From Ophiosphaerella korrae (lineage: Eukaryota > Ascomycota > Dothideomycetes > Pleosporales > Phaeosphaeriaceae), in assembly GCA_028456385.1 (NCBI GenBank), contig JALNQF010000045.1:124001-188000 (forward strand): DNA of 64,000 nt, in the 5' to 3' direction. Within the stretch, counting starts at the first letter, position 1; every line of letters begins with the position of its first letter. Positions 33,901-44,327 of this stretch are shown here, one piece after another. The notes beneath the pieces were generated by a model, which ran no database searches, was not told where the DNA came from, and saw only the letters and a program-made list of their open reading frames with translations. A program made the position numbers and the translations under genes.

Positions 33901-34615
33901 TGACGACGATCGTGGTAGAAGAGGGGACAACAAGCGACCAACTGAAGTTGAACAAGATGACGGAGGTTTCGGTGTTACAGGCGACGAGACACGCCATCTC
34001 GAAGCATTTTCCGCATTCGATGAAAATACCCTTGGTCTCAACGACGACCTCGACCTCTCCCTCAGTATCACCCCAGACCACCAACGCACCATCCCAACCC
34101 AACCCCGCCCACATCCCCCCCGCTCCATCCTCCGCCCCACCCCAGCCCGTCCAAACACATACCCACAATCACACTCAGCCCTCCGCCCCCCACCGCAAAC
34201 CATCCCAGAAGATTCCATTCTCGACCCAGCATTCGCAGCAGCCCTTGACCGCGACCTCGCAGACCCCTCAACATTCTGGTCCGGCACCCCCATGCCGCCC
34301 CCACCAACCGGCAAACCAGGCTACCTCAAAACACCCAGCAAACGCAGCGTCGCGCGCGCAAAACGACCCGAACTCCTCGCTTCTCCCGAAAAAATTGGAC
34401 GCGTGCTGAGTCCTGTGCGAGGCGCTATGAGTGCGCCACCGGCGCGCCACGGAATCTTTGCTGGAGATGGTGCGAGTGAGGGCATGACGAGTTTTCAGGC
34501 GAGGTTGAGGGATGGCGGGTTTAGTGCTTCTGTGGCGGGGAGGGGTGGGGTTGGGAGGAGGACGAGGAAAGGGAGGGTTGGGTTTGGGGATGTTAGTTTA
34601 ATGGGGAGGGATTGA
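30926..34615 (+). CDS. SFI1: Spindle pole body protein Sfi1
   Basis: Sfi1 is a long helical filament that binds centrins and drives spindle pole body duplication. Exon 1 (30926-30995) encodes MLSPMSPNGDDTNDLLKDEL and joins across a 69-bp intron containing a T24 run to exon 2 (31065-34615), 1206 residues in total. From about residue 310 to 960 there are roughly 20-25 repeats of about 30-35 residues with the Sfi1 consensus, a conserved Trp after a helix: FTHWAK, FNGWREI, LRQWRTR, FKQWQER, FQNWRQT, LKTWGQ, FANWRDK, LRIWAER. Each repeat would hold one centrin. The N-terminus is Arg/Ser-rich. The C-terminus is Pro/Ser-rich with SP/TP sites (TPTRR, LASPEK, LSPVRG), plausible CDK targets. Confidence 0.93.
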
Positions 34616-35089
34616 AGGATTGTCGTTCTGGTTTTGTGGTTTGTGTTTGGCGTTTGAGGGATTGAATCGGATTTAGTTGGATACCCCTGCATTTTTTTGT
34701 TGAGATTGGTTAGATGGACGATGGGTTTTGGTTCGAATGGAGTGTTCATTTGGACTTTTTTGGGCAGGGTGGTTGAGGTTGAATAGAGATGGGTAGTCCT
34801 GCGGGTGAGCAGAGTGTACATCATACATATGCACGCACCAAGACTCATTTAAGCGAAATATATGATCGCTTGAATGTGAACGTAAGCTATTCATTCAATG
34901 TGCTTAAACTCGGTATGCATGAAGGAAAACGAGGAAGGAAAAAAAAGGGTGCAGAGATATGGTTTCAACTTTGTCTGTTCAAACCGCCTAGGGAACGCCG
35001 TAGAGCACGCATTCTAACTTCCTCTCATAACATGCGGCATGTACTCGGCCAGCACATCCGTCGATTTCTGAGCACTGAGCTCAATATCT
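34616..35089. other. Intergenic, convergent 3' ends
   Basis: Lies between Sfi1 and the minus-strand hypothetical gene. No gene is seen. The first 170 bp are G/T-rich on the plus strand. Confidence 0.4.
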
Positions 35090-36109
35090 CTATGAGATCC
35101 ATCCATGTGCAGCACCGTGATCTTCATGCCATGCGATTGTGCCAAGTGCCGAAACGATGAAGCCGTCGTTCGTGCCGCGACCCCATGATATTTTGTACAT
35201 GACCCGCCACGTGCCTGTGGCATAGTTTGGTAGCGGTAGGGCCATGTCTTGATGGTATTTTTTTGCAGGCAATAATCCGGAAAAGTAGCGTGGCTGTATT
35301 AAAGACGGCCTAGCGGCGTCCAAGCAATTTCCGTTATAGTTATTGCATGCAGCGAGTTATTCGCTATCGAAGTTATAAAAATGTGAATTGCTATTTACTG
35401 TTCATACTCCCATGCCTACCTCAAGGTACAGCACATTTTGTGTCCCTCTTCGCCGCCTTTCCTCTTCGAAAGGCCCCCCCCCCCGCTTGTATCTTCTCTC
35501 TGCCTCCAACACCTCCTTTGATGGTTTAAGATTATTAATTTTGTCTACCGTAACGTCAGAGTTCTCGATCTTTGAAAGAGCCATATCCACTTTGTCCTTG
35601 TAACCGCGGAGTTCTTCCTTGGACATATAACTTCCTCCCGAACTACAACACAAGAATCCCGAATTGACACGTTCGGCTAGAAAAGCAGCGTACACTGTCG
35701 ATTTTAGTATAAAAATATTCCTTCTTAATGCATTTGCAAATGTTACTCACTCCCAACTTGGATCGTCGCGTTCGCATCGTCTCCTGTCTTGTCTACATTT
35801 TCCAGTCTCGGGATCGACCCACCAAGACCTAATGTGATGTATTTCTGGATTATCTGGGCTCCGGGGGAGTGCTTCTTCGGGCACGATGTGTTCTTTCTTT
35901 CGAGCTTGCATATTCTCCATTGTATCATGCCTCCAGACCCAGCCATCTTCCCACCTTTCATGACGCCATTCCAGGTTGCTTATGAGTAGGTGGGAAATGA
36001 ACTTGTCGCTTGTGTAGCCTTCGCAAGCAACGTCACTCCATGCTGGCGTATATTCGAAGCGCGACAGTAGGAATGGTGCCTCTTGGACTCCAAACTTGGC
36101 TTTCGGCAT
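35090..36109 (-). CDS. Fungal hypothetical protein, three exons
   Basis: I do not recognise this protein. Three exons (36109-35751, 35642-35420, 35293-35090) join in phase to give about 261 residues. Intron 1 is 108 bp (GTGAGT...TTGTAG) and removes an in-frame TGA. Intron 2 is 126 bp (GTAGGC...ATACAG). The N-terminal exon is rich in Trp and acidic residues (WRHERWEDGWVWRHDTMENM; HHIRSWWVDPETGKCR). The middle exon is a charged, probably helical segment (KEVLEAERRYKRGGGPFEEERRRR), and the C-terminal exon contains ATGTWRVMYKISWGRGTNDG. No signal peptide or membrane segment is seen, so it is likely intracellular. The splice model is inferred by phase only. Confidence 0.55.
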
Positions 36110-36328
36110 TGTCAGTGGTTAAGATTATGGAGTGTGAACTGTATGTGGAAAGTGTGGGGATTTGCTGTCAAGCGAGATAACTAATCAAGAATTTATTTAC
36201 AAAGAATCGGGCGCGATAAGTCTTTTATAGACTTTTGGCTGTGGTCTGTGAACGATGTGTTTAGTATGAGCCAGGCAAATGCTCCATACATACTTAACGG
36301 ATATGACTCAGATTATCGAAATCACATA

Positions 36329-36365
<37 letters not shown>

Positions 36366-36644
36366 TAAATGCAGCTTTATCAAGCGTGCGACTCGTTGTC
36401 TGAGTCGGCGAAGGCGAGAGTGTAGCTCTGAGTCAATACGAGGTTACACCCAGGTATTACCGGGTTTAAGCATCACCTCCCATTCCCGCCATGGCAATGC
36501 AAGTTGCCCTATCCATGCTTGATGATAGGGTTGTCTCATCGTCCTACCTAGATCACACCCGGCCGCGCTCGAAACCCTGCATATCACCGAGCCACCGAAT
36601 ATATATCTTTTCCCACAAACTGCCTTCAGGGCGTTCCAAAGCCA
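36110..36644. other. Intergenic with AT microsatellite
   Basis: Contains an (AT)n run at about 36332-36363 and otherwise nothing recognised. It lies upstream of the hypothetical gene and downstream of the next minus-strand gene. Confidence 0.45.
36332..36363. repeat. (AT)16 microsatellite
   Basis: About 16 uninterrupted AT units. Probably length-variable between strains. Confidence 0.9.
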
Positions 36645-38131
36645 TCACTTCCACTCATCACAAAATCGTCTCACAATCTCCCTTGGTAGAGCGCCATGTA
36701 CCTTGTTTGTTTCAAACATCTGCAGTGGCCCATCCCTCTCCATCAAAACCAACACCGCTGTACAGTTACTCGTTCTCTCCACGAGAGCTTTGCGGATAGC
36801 TTTGAGAAGCTCGGCGAGTCTTCGTAATTTATCCTGGTTTGTTTGTTCCCAAGCCTGGAACTCATCGCGCCTCATATGAACTACCTCTGTGAATTGGAAA
36901 ACGCCTTTTTTATGCCTACCCAGGCATAGATATGGGGTCCTTCCAAACCACATTTGCTCCATAGCCCTTCCTTTGTCGCTGCCGGATTTCAGTTCGAGGG
37001 TTTGCTTGTGAGGTATCAGTGTGCCTCCACTGATGACCTTTGTGCCTGGCGAATCCTCGTAAGAGACTCCTGCATCGGGTGCGGTTTCACTAGTGACATG
37101 TAAAGAGTTGTTGCGCTCTACAAGAGCCTCGCCCTTGCGTGACGGAACTTTGAGAAGCTTTTGAAATTGTCTTACGAGCTCATCGTCATTCTGTGACGCC
37201 GTGTTGAATGCGGCGTGAAATCGATCCTTGAGCTCCGTAGTATCGCGTGTCGGGGTATCGAAAACGTGATTAAATCGCTTTACAAACTCTGTGCCGTCGC
37301 TCTCACTCTCACTCATATAGGCATCAACTTCAAGCCTCACTACCATGTTCAAGCCGCCAAATGTATACCGTATAACCCGGTGGTGTCCATCCGCATCGGC
37401 TAGCGCAGGGTCGATGGTTGTGAAAGATGTCTCGAAAGAATGCCCATATCCTTCGTCGGATACTGGCCTCGCGTTCTTGACTCGGCGGTTGATGAATAAT
37501 GTGTTACCTACGACATCGAGGTCGACACAGAAAGGGGCTTGTCGGCGGAAAGAGACGAAGTTGTATAAAGTCTGTAAGGTATTGCGTCTCGCCACAATGT
37601 CGACGTGATCAAATTGAATACTGGGATTCACAGTGGCCAGAGCCTGAAACATGGGCTCGAAATGATATCGCGGCACGCGGTATGCGTGTTGATCGCTCCA
37701 ATATTGACCTTGGTCTTTTTCCAGTTTTATTGGGAGTATTGGTGGCGTATATTGAGGAGGTATTCCAGGGACGTATATAGTTGGTTGCTGGGTCTTCTTC
37801 CAGCTGTAACTACAAAGGAATTCGTATTCGTCAGTTGAGGTAACAGGATCAGCGCTGATTGGCACTGCTGAAGCCGTGATGGTGTACACTTGTTGGCCTG
37901 CATCTTCTAGCATCCACGAGGCGTTTTCCATGTTCGACATCGCTCGTAAGTTCGACGCTTCCTCTTCGTTGTCGCCGACCTGAGTATTAAATGACAATAA
38001 CAAGTCTAGCCCGCTTTCAGTTGAAACTATTGGGTTGGGTGAGAGATAAATATGCCTGATATAATCAAGTTAACTGCTTGCTTTGTTTATATAATGTCTT
38101 ACGCTATAATGATATTGCAGAGGCACAACAT
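36645..38131 (-). CDS. Conserved fungal protein of unknown function
   Basis: Two exons, 38131-38103 and 38055-36645, give about 479 residues. The 47-bp intron (GTAAGA...TATATCAG) places ATG 38131 in frame with HIYLSPNPIVSTESGLDLLL. Recognisable blocks are CSYSWKK..PTIYVPGIPP.YTPP, an ALATVNPSIQFDHVDIV region, a VVGNTLFINRR segment and RVIRYTFGGLNMVVRLEVDAY. From memory, these mark a widespread ascomycete family often labelled geranylgeranyl pyrophosphate synthetase. None of the DDxxD motifs of prenyl synthases is present, so that label should not be trusted. There is no signal peptide or membrane helix. The start is the least certain part; the first ATG inside exon 2 is near 37940. Confidence 0.65.
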
Positions 38132-39036
38132 TCACGCTCACCATTTCATTCGTCTGACCCACCCGGCTTTTTGTGTCCACATCTCCCAACTCACCCGTTT
38201 GGAGCGAATAAGTCGCCTCAATCGATGAAGGGAGCGCATGTATATATTGAAATAGATCGGTTACTTTTACCAAGGGTTTCATGGGCAAATTATATACTCC
38301 AAGAGATGTGTGTTGATTGCTACCTAATTTGATCACACCCGATTGCTATATGGCGATGCAAGTTGCCTAGATAGCACATTGACGCATCGATTGAGGTTGG
38401 CTCAGAAAGTTTGATGAATTTAATTATTGAAGAAAGGCCAGTATTCCCTTCGAGCTCAAGATATTGGCATACGATCGAAAGAAGATTAGCCAATCAACTG
38501 AGAGCACGACAGCGAGAGCAGGAAGAGATACCAAGTCAGAATGCCATACGGTGCTGAGAGTACGTGTATGATAGCTTCGACAGTACGAAACGCATAATGC
38601 GAGAGATAAGTCGCCCTTTTTGGACGATGTAATCCCTAGCGGCTTGTATCGGCTCACTATTTGTGACCTCTCTTATACAGTGAATCCGTCGCCCAAGCCC
38701 GATTCTTAATGCTTCCCCGGCGGCCCATAGAGCGTTAGAATTGGACATATGATATTACAATCAATGGCTGTTTGTGACGGTGATTGCGATGAGTTTGCTT
38801 TCAAGTTGTACGATCTTAACACGTGCCTGCGTTCTTAGTAAGTGTGGAAGAATCATGAAGTGAAGCATGCTGTTTGCTCAGTCCTAAGGGGTCGCCCTAA
38901 CCCCAGCGTATTTCGCGTCCCAAGTGATTATTCAGACAGCTCATGGGAGAATAAATGTGAAGTTCTTTCTAAAACGCTTTTCCTATATACAAGGTTGATA
39001 TACGACGATCGGGTGCATACTCATCCATCGAGTGAC
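38132..39036. other. Intergenic, nothing recognised
   Basis: Lies between two minus-strand genes. Frames here are short, and those on the plus strand beyond 38840 are the antisense of the deformylase gene. Confidence 0.4.
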
Positions 39037-40119
39037 CTAGTTGAACACGACGGTCTTGACGCCATTCAAGAAGACACGCTTCTCACTCCACCACTTGACA
39101 GCTGCAGCAAGGACTTGGCTTTCCACGTTGGTTCCCTCCTCCACCAGTTCCTTAGGACTCAACGCATGGTCTACCCTCGCGACCCGTTGCTCAATAATCG
39201 GGCCTTCGTCCAGATCCGCAGTAACGAAATGCGCAGTCGCGCCGATGATTTTGACACCAAGTTCATAAGCCTGATGATAAGGTTTTGCGCCCTTGAAGCT
39301 AGGCAAGAAAGAGTGATGGATATTGATGATCTTGCCAGACATTTCCTTGCACAAACGCGGCGAAAGAACCTGCATGTAGCGCGCCAGCACAACAAGTTCA
39401 ATATTGTGCTTCGCAATGAGTTCGAGAATTTGAGACTCTTGCTGTTCCTTGGTGTCCTTTGTGACTGGCAGGTGGTGGAACTCGATGCCGTTGTTGTTCG
39501 CTAGCTTAGCGAATTCGGGATGATTGGATACAATGATCGGGACTTCGACCTTGAGTTGACCGGATTTGACGCGGAAGAGTAGGTCGTTGAGGCAGTGTCC
39601 GATCTTGGATACCATGATGAGCACCTTGGGCTTTGCGTCTACGCGCCGGATTTGGTAGTCCATCTTCATCTCTTCTGCGAGCTGTTTCATACTCGCCTCC
39701 AGACCGGCAAGTTCGGGTGAGTGACCAAAATGGACACGCATGAAGAAAGTCTTGGAATATGGATCGGAAAATTGCTGGAGGTCCAGAATAGTGAGATTCT
39801 CCTTCGCCAACAGGCCTGTGACTGCATACACAATGCCTGCCTTATCCGGGCATTGCAAAGTGAGGTAATGATCGTCGCCTGCCATTTTTGGGGATGTTGA
39901 GATCCGGTCAAATTCAGTCGAGCCAAGCTGTTGAAGACGAGAAGTCGAGGATGTTATTGTACGTCTACTCGTCAATGACTGTTCTGTCGAAAATTTAGGA
40001 AATGTGTTTTGCCGGTTTCGGCAAGGTGATATGGGAAGCTGGAGCGACTGCCGGACCGATATTGCCCGTGTGGAGTTGTATAATGATCGCGTAGGACTTC
40101 GTATTGGCCTGAGGAGCAT
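39037..40119 (-). CDS. Formyltetrahydrofolate deformylase (PurU type)
   Basis: Hydrolyses 10-formyl-THF to THF and formate, balancing the one-carbon pool. The 360-residue single-exon protein has an N-terminal ACT domain (about 84-160, starting YLTLQCPDKAGIVYAVTGLL) and a formyltransferase-fold domain (about 165-350). Catalytic-region motifs include VLARYMQVLSP, the IINIHHSFLPSF block (Asn/His) and HFVTADLDEGPII (Asp), all standard for PurU. Residues 1-78 are rich in Arg/Ser/Thr with almost no acidic residues, a plausible mitochondrial presequence. A second ATG at residue 79 has a strong context (AAAATGG) just before the conserved domain. Bacterial PurU begins at about that point. Confidence 0.93.
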   Translation of the reverse strand: MLLRPIRSPTRSLYNSTRAISVRQSLQLPISPCRNRQNTFPKFSTEQSLTSRRTITSSTSRLQQLGSTEFDRISTSPKMAGDDHYLTLQCPDKAGIVYAVTGLLAKENLTILDLQQFSDPYSKTFFMRVHFGHSPELAGLEASMKQLAEEMKMDYQIRRVDAKPKVLIMVSKIGHCLNDLLFRVKSGQLKVEVPIIVSNHPEFAKLANNNGIEFHHLPVTKDTKEQQESQILELIAKHNIELVVLARYMQVLSPRLCKEMSGKIINIHHSFLPSFKGAKPYHQAYELGVKIIGATAHFVTADLDEGPIIEQRVARVDHALSPKELVEEGTNVESQVLAAAVKWWSEKRVFLNGVKTVVFN

Positions 40120-40808
40120 GTCTGAGGTGGGGAGATCGACTCTAGTTTTTCAAACAATTTTATCGACCCTGACCTAGAGTAGAAGACAATGCAGTTGGTG
40201 TACTTATGTATGGCTGCCGAAATCGGCCCGTCCAATCACGACTCCGCCATCTCGCTTAGCTCTCAGGCGACTAGGAAAGTAGGGGAGTTGTTCTCCTCAA
40301 TACTGATGCTGAACATTACCAATTAGATAATACACTATGGGATATCTTAATTAAAAGAAAATGTACAAACCCCATTTTCCCCATGATGATTGGATCAAAA
40401 GGTATTTGGGATCATCCAATTGAACTCTGCCAGCCTACTTCTCTTCAAGGGTATCTAGCTTCCTATCGTGACTCCAAAGCGAACATTCGTCATATGATAC
40501 AAACATTCATCAGGTAACGTATCTGGCACAGAATTATAGGAGCTACACATTATCTGGACTTTTTGCGACCACAACGCCATTCTAGGTGCATCAGCAGCTA
40601 GGCTAGGAGCCACAGCTGAAGTACTACGGCGGCATGCCTGAACTAGCAGAGGTACACAAGCTAGATAGAGCTTACGTGTACTTGCTTGAGATCTTGTACG
40701 CTCAAGCGGACCATGGGGACCGATTGAAGTGAAGAAGCTGAGAAGTTGATGTGGCGCAATATGACTGGAGTAATATTCTCAAACTGGCGAATGCACTTTG
40801 CCATGTTT
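40120..40808. other. Intergenic, nothing recognised
   Basis: Contains the promoter of the deformylase gene at its left. No gene, RNA or repeat is recognised. Confidence 0.4.
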
Positions 40809-43166
40809 TCAATCCGCCGATATCTCCACTTTTTGTCTCTTATTGCGCTTCTTTAGTCCAGCGTATGGGATGCCTTTCCGGATCGGACCAACTTCTGATT
40901 CAACACCAAATGCGCAATGGCTGACGCCTTGGTATCCGTCACCACCTAGATATTCGACCTCTGCATTATCAACCAGAGCACCGAATTTCAGTCTTGTATT
41001 CATAAGCTCTATCGGGAATGGATCGTTACCGAGACATGCGCCGCGACTGATGTCATCTAACGTCGTGTTCCGCGTCGTAACTAGGATGCGAGAGAATCCA
41101 GTTGAGAACGTAGTACCATCCTCCCAGATTGTCAATGCCCCGAAGCCGAGAATGAGAAGGGTGATGAATATAACCGGCGCGTAGCATTGCCATAGCTTCT
41201 GTGGTAGGTATACGAATGACGACTGGAGTTGTGACCGTTTGACCAAGGTCGTGTCGTTGCTGATGACAAGCATTTCTGGTGCGGAAAACAAGGACAAGAC
41301 CATGTCAGAGTAAAATTCTTCGATTTCTTTGGACAGATTTGCTTTTGGCTCGCTGTTCTTCCCTACTAGTCGTGTTTTGGTCATATCAGACCAGACTGTG
41401 GGATAAGAGGGGCCAGGATGGGGAGGTTCCAGGTCAACATTTTTTTTGAGGAAGGAGCGAAACATTTGCCCGATTGCATGATATGCGGCTGTTTTTTTGT
41501 AAAGTGAAACATTGGTACGGGGACTGATCTGGTTCTCAAGTGGGAAAGGCGCTATGCTCAAGTCCTGAGTTCCGTTCGCGAAGAGTGTGATGTTGGTATC
41601 CACAATGGGTTTCAAGTACTTGCGTTTCACCATCGAGTGGAAAAATGGCTCCGTCCAGTTCCACATAACATTATACTCAGTCTCCATATGAACGCACCGA
41701 ATGATGCGAGGCTCATAGAGATGCGTCCAGTTTATGGTAAGCGGGTCGTCTGGCTTTAGTTTGTCGGTAGTGTTGATGGAATAACCTATCCACAGTACTG
41801 GCTCGGATTTGAAGACACCCAGATCATCTGGGATGATACCGTTCACCGGGATACCACCTACTCCTTTCTCAAAGGTGGCATTCTGTGGCCACGTATAGTC
41901 GCCGAGTTCTACATTACCATCGTAGATTGAAGGACCTGTAGGGGCCAGAAAACTGGTGTCGTTCCATGGCGCGTTGAACTCCTTCAGCCGGCCAGTGTCG
42001 TTTATACCACGTGCAACATCCATGCATTGGTACCCTGGGCCGGTGAATGTCTGCTGATATGTGCAATTATATGCGCCTCCACAAGCATCTTGTCGGCCGT
42101 TCTGCTTGACGTTTGGGTGGTTCATATTGTTATAGGCGAGTAAATATGCAATTCTTTTGAACTCTGCAGAGGGCTGATCGTACCAATCGAAGATGCCTGG
42201 AGCTTTGGGGTCGCGGCTTGTTGTATTGTAGTACATGACAGATCTCTTATTCGATCCATCAGGTAGCTTTACTGGAGAACGCCACTCCTTGTCCGTCTCG
42301 GCTCTGAAGTCTATAGTGGGGACCGAGAGGTTGAGTTGTTCCTCATATAAGAAGGTACCAAATGTGAGTGCACCAGGAGAAAAGATGATAGTCGCTAGAG
42401 GAATGAGCCAAATAACCAGGGCAATGGCCACAGCCAAAGGTGCGGCAGATACCGCCTCCCAATTACCAAAGATTGTTGGATCGTCGGTGGCACCGAAGAA
42501 TTGATCAATCGAAATTACTGATAAGGCACGGTCTCGGAACACTCTCCATATGCGCTGTCGAAAGACTAGGATAACGCATCCACCAAAGGCTACCTTCGCA
42601 CAATATGCGAGGGCACGACCGTACAGTACCCAGCGGAACTTCTTCTCCTCATCCTCAATTCGTCGGTGATGAAGCATGCGGTAGAGGAAGTGTTGACAAA
42701 GCGCAAACACAATGCCCATGAGGAAAGTAAATACCATCAAAACAGGGATGCGCCAATGTATGTGCCATCGCGCTGATTGGGTTGCGCGATGAGCAATGAG
42801 CCTTTCTGTCATTGGGTCTGTCCGCGATCGAGATATGCCAGAGCCGAATGAGTAAAGCGTATCTGGAGTCCGTTGGTACAGTGGCCTTGGTCCTGGCGAG
42901 CTCAATGCTGGAGAGAAGAGGCCGGCTTTGGGTGTTGAGTCATATCGATAGTGTGTCGTGCCTGGTGTTTTTGGTGAAGCCATTGGTATCATCTGGATGC
43001 CGAGTCCAGGGTCCATGTTCTCCTGAAATCTAGACCGCTGGTCTCTTCGATTATCATTCGAGTCGTCACTTGTCCTTTCGGGGACAGAGGCATACTCTGG
43101 CCGTGTTATCTGCGGCACTGGTGACGCCAAAGGCGACACCGGATAGTGTGGATTTGGAAATGCCAT
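40809..43166 (-). CDS. Large fungal membrane protein with glycosylated ectodomain
   Basis: A 785-residue single-exon protein. A Pro/Ser-rich cytosolic N-terminus (1-130) is followed by a membrane helix (IPVLMVFTFLMGIVFALCQH), a second segment (AYCAKVAFGGCVILVF), a third (APLAVAIALVIWLIPLATII), an ectodomain of about 400 residues, and a last helix (VIFITLLILGFGALTIW) with a cytosolic tail. The ectodomain has many N-x-S/T sites (NTT, NCT, NDT, NAT, NWT, NIT, NGT, NVS) and paired Cys (DACGGAYNC). This matches a family of ascomycete plasma-membrane proteins sometimes labelled formylmethionine deformylase-like, which I think is a misnomer since no deformylase motif is present. Function unknown; a surface sensor or wall-interacting role is speculation. 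Confidence 0.8.
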   Translation of the reverse strand: MAFPNPHYPVSPLASPVPQITRPEYASVPERTSDDSNDNRRDQRSRFQENMDPGLGIQMIPMASPKTPGTTHYRYDSTPKAGLFSPALSSPGPRPLYQRTPDTLYSFGSGISRSRTDPMTERLIAHRATQSARWHIHWRIPVLMVFTFLMGIVFALCQHFLYRMLHHRRIEDEEKKFRWVLYGRALAYCAKVAFGGCVILVFRQRIWRVFRDRALSVISIDQFFGATDDPTIFGNWEAVSAAPLAVAIALVIWLIPLATIIFSPGALTFGTFLYEEQLNLSVPTIDFRAETDKEWRSPVKLPDGSNKRSVMYYNTTSRDPKAPGIFDWYDQPSAEFKRIAYLLAYNNMNHPNVKQNGRQDACGGAYNCTYQQTFTGPGYQCMDVARGINDTGRLKEFNAPWNDTSFLAPTGPSIYDGNVELGDYTWPQNATFEKGVGGIPVNGIIPDDLGVFKSEPVLWIGYSINTTDKLKPDDPLTINWTHLYEPRIIRCVHMETEYNVMWNWTEPFFHSMVKRKYLKPIVDTNITLFANGTQDLSIAPFPLENQISPRTNVSLYKKTAAYHAIGQMFRSFLKKNVDLEPPHPGPSYPTVWSDMTKTRLVGKNSEPKANLSKEIEEFYSDMVLSLFSAPEMLVISNDTTLVKRSQLQSSFVYLPQKLWQCYAPVIFITLLILGFGALTIWEDGTTFSTGFSRILVTTRNTTLDDISRGACLGNDPFPIELMNTRLKFGALVDNAEVEYLGGDGYQGVSHCAFGVESEVGPIRKGIPYAGLKKRNKRQKVEISAD

Positions 43167-44327
43167 GGTTGGCAGTGGAAGAGTACACTAATGTTTCCTG
43201 GGTAAAGTTGCTATCTCTGGGACATGGTGTTTTCTGTAGTGTCGATCACAAACCGGACAGGTTGCGCTGTAGGAAGGACTAGGAAAATGAAATCGTCCAC
43301 TCGTCACCTACTTGGGAAAGTAAGGCAACAAATACGGTGAAAATAGTGCGGAGAGCCCGCGATTGTGCAGCTGAACGAATTGTTTGTTAGGGCTGAGCTG
43401 CACATGTCAGCGGCCAAGCACTTTGTTGCACGGGCTGAGGCACTGCCCCTCTGGAAATTGCACAACAGCATACACGAATCACAAGCACTGCCCAGAAGCC
43501 ACCCTGCTTACAACGCCCGCAAACTGTCAATTAGCAGCCTCATTAAGCACGCGAGCACACTGCCCCCCCCCCCTCCCCGGTCGTTTTGGTAGTGCTGCCA
43601 CAAATAGGCAAAAAAACCTGTCATTATCGAGTATGAGAACGCCTCGGGCGACGCTAATGTAACTAGCGGGGAATGCTATTCGTGGGCTGTGGCGGCAACA
43701 CTGAAGTCCTACATTGGGCGTCCTCAACGGGACGCGGCCTTGTCTTGAACATTTCAGCCTTTGGTGCCGTGGTGTCGTTTGAGTGAAGGCTAAGATATGA
43801 GAAGTACTTCGTAGATGGTTGGTTCTATCCTGAGCAGAACCGAACAGCACCCACGACGCGCCCGCCAGAACACAAACTACATTCCAGCATACCATGAACT
43901 TTGTTGCCAAATAAACGCCTTGCATCCTAATGGATTGCATGATGCTGCCTGATGCCGGGGCCAAAATAATCTGGATAAGCCGGTAGGAAGAAGTTGACCG
44001 AGCTTGGCGATAGCCGGGGGGCCGAACGCTCAGCCAAACATCAAACCCTGTCATCCAACACAGCATCCCAGAACGGTTTTCGCGTGTCTTATACACGATC
44101 CAGAATGCGCTCAAGGAATCCGGGTAAGCGAGCATCTCACCTACTTCCTCCCTTGAAGATATAACCTCCTTTTTTAGGTCACCACATGGCATTTTCGGTG
44201 CAACAAGATGAGGCAGACCACCCCATTCTTACAAGAGCAATGCGTGGCAAGCCGTCTCTAACTAACCCCAAGGGGCCATAGCATTTGAAACACGGAGATA
44301 ATTACAGTCTCCTGCCCAAGTCCGACA
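43167..44327. other. 1.2-kb gene-free region
   Basis: Contains the promoter of the large membrane protein at its left edge and a C-rich run near 43562-43577. A 221-codon minus-strand frame exists but is Cys/Arg-rich with no domain and is probably spurious. Confidence 0.4.

Noticed and set aside
38842..39504. 220-codon plus-strand frame
   Set aside because: Exactly antisense to the conserved formyltetrahydrofolate deformylase coding region and without a domain of its own.
43527..44192. 221-codon minus-strand frame
   Set aside because: Low-complexity Arg/Cys/Ser composition, no family resemblance and no supporting start context.
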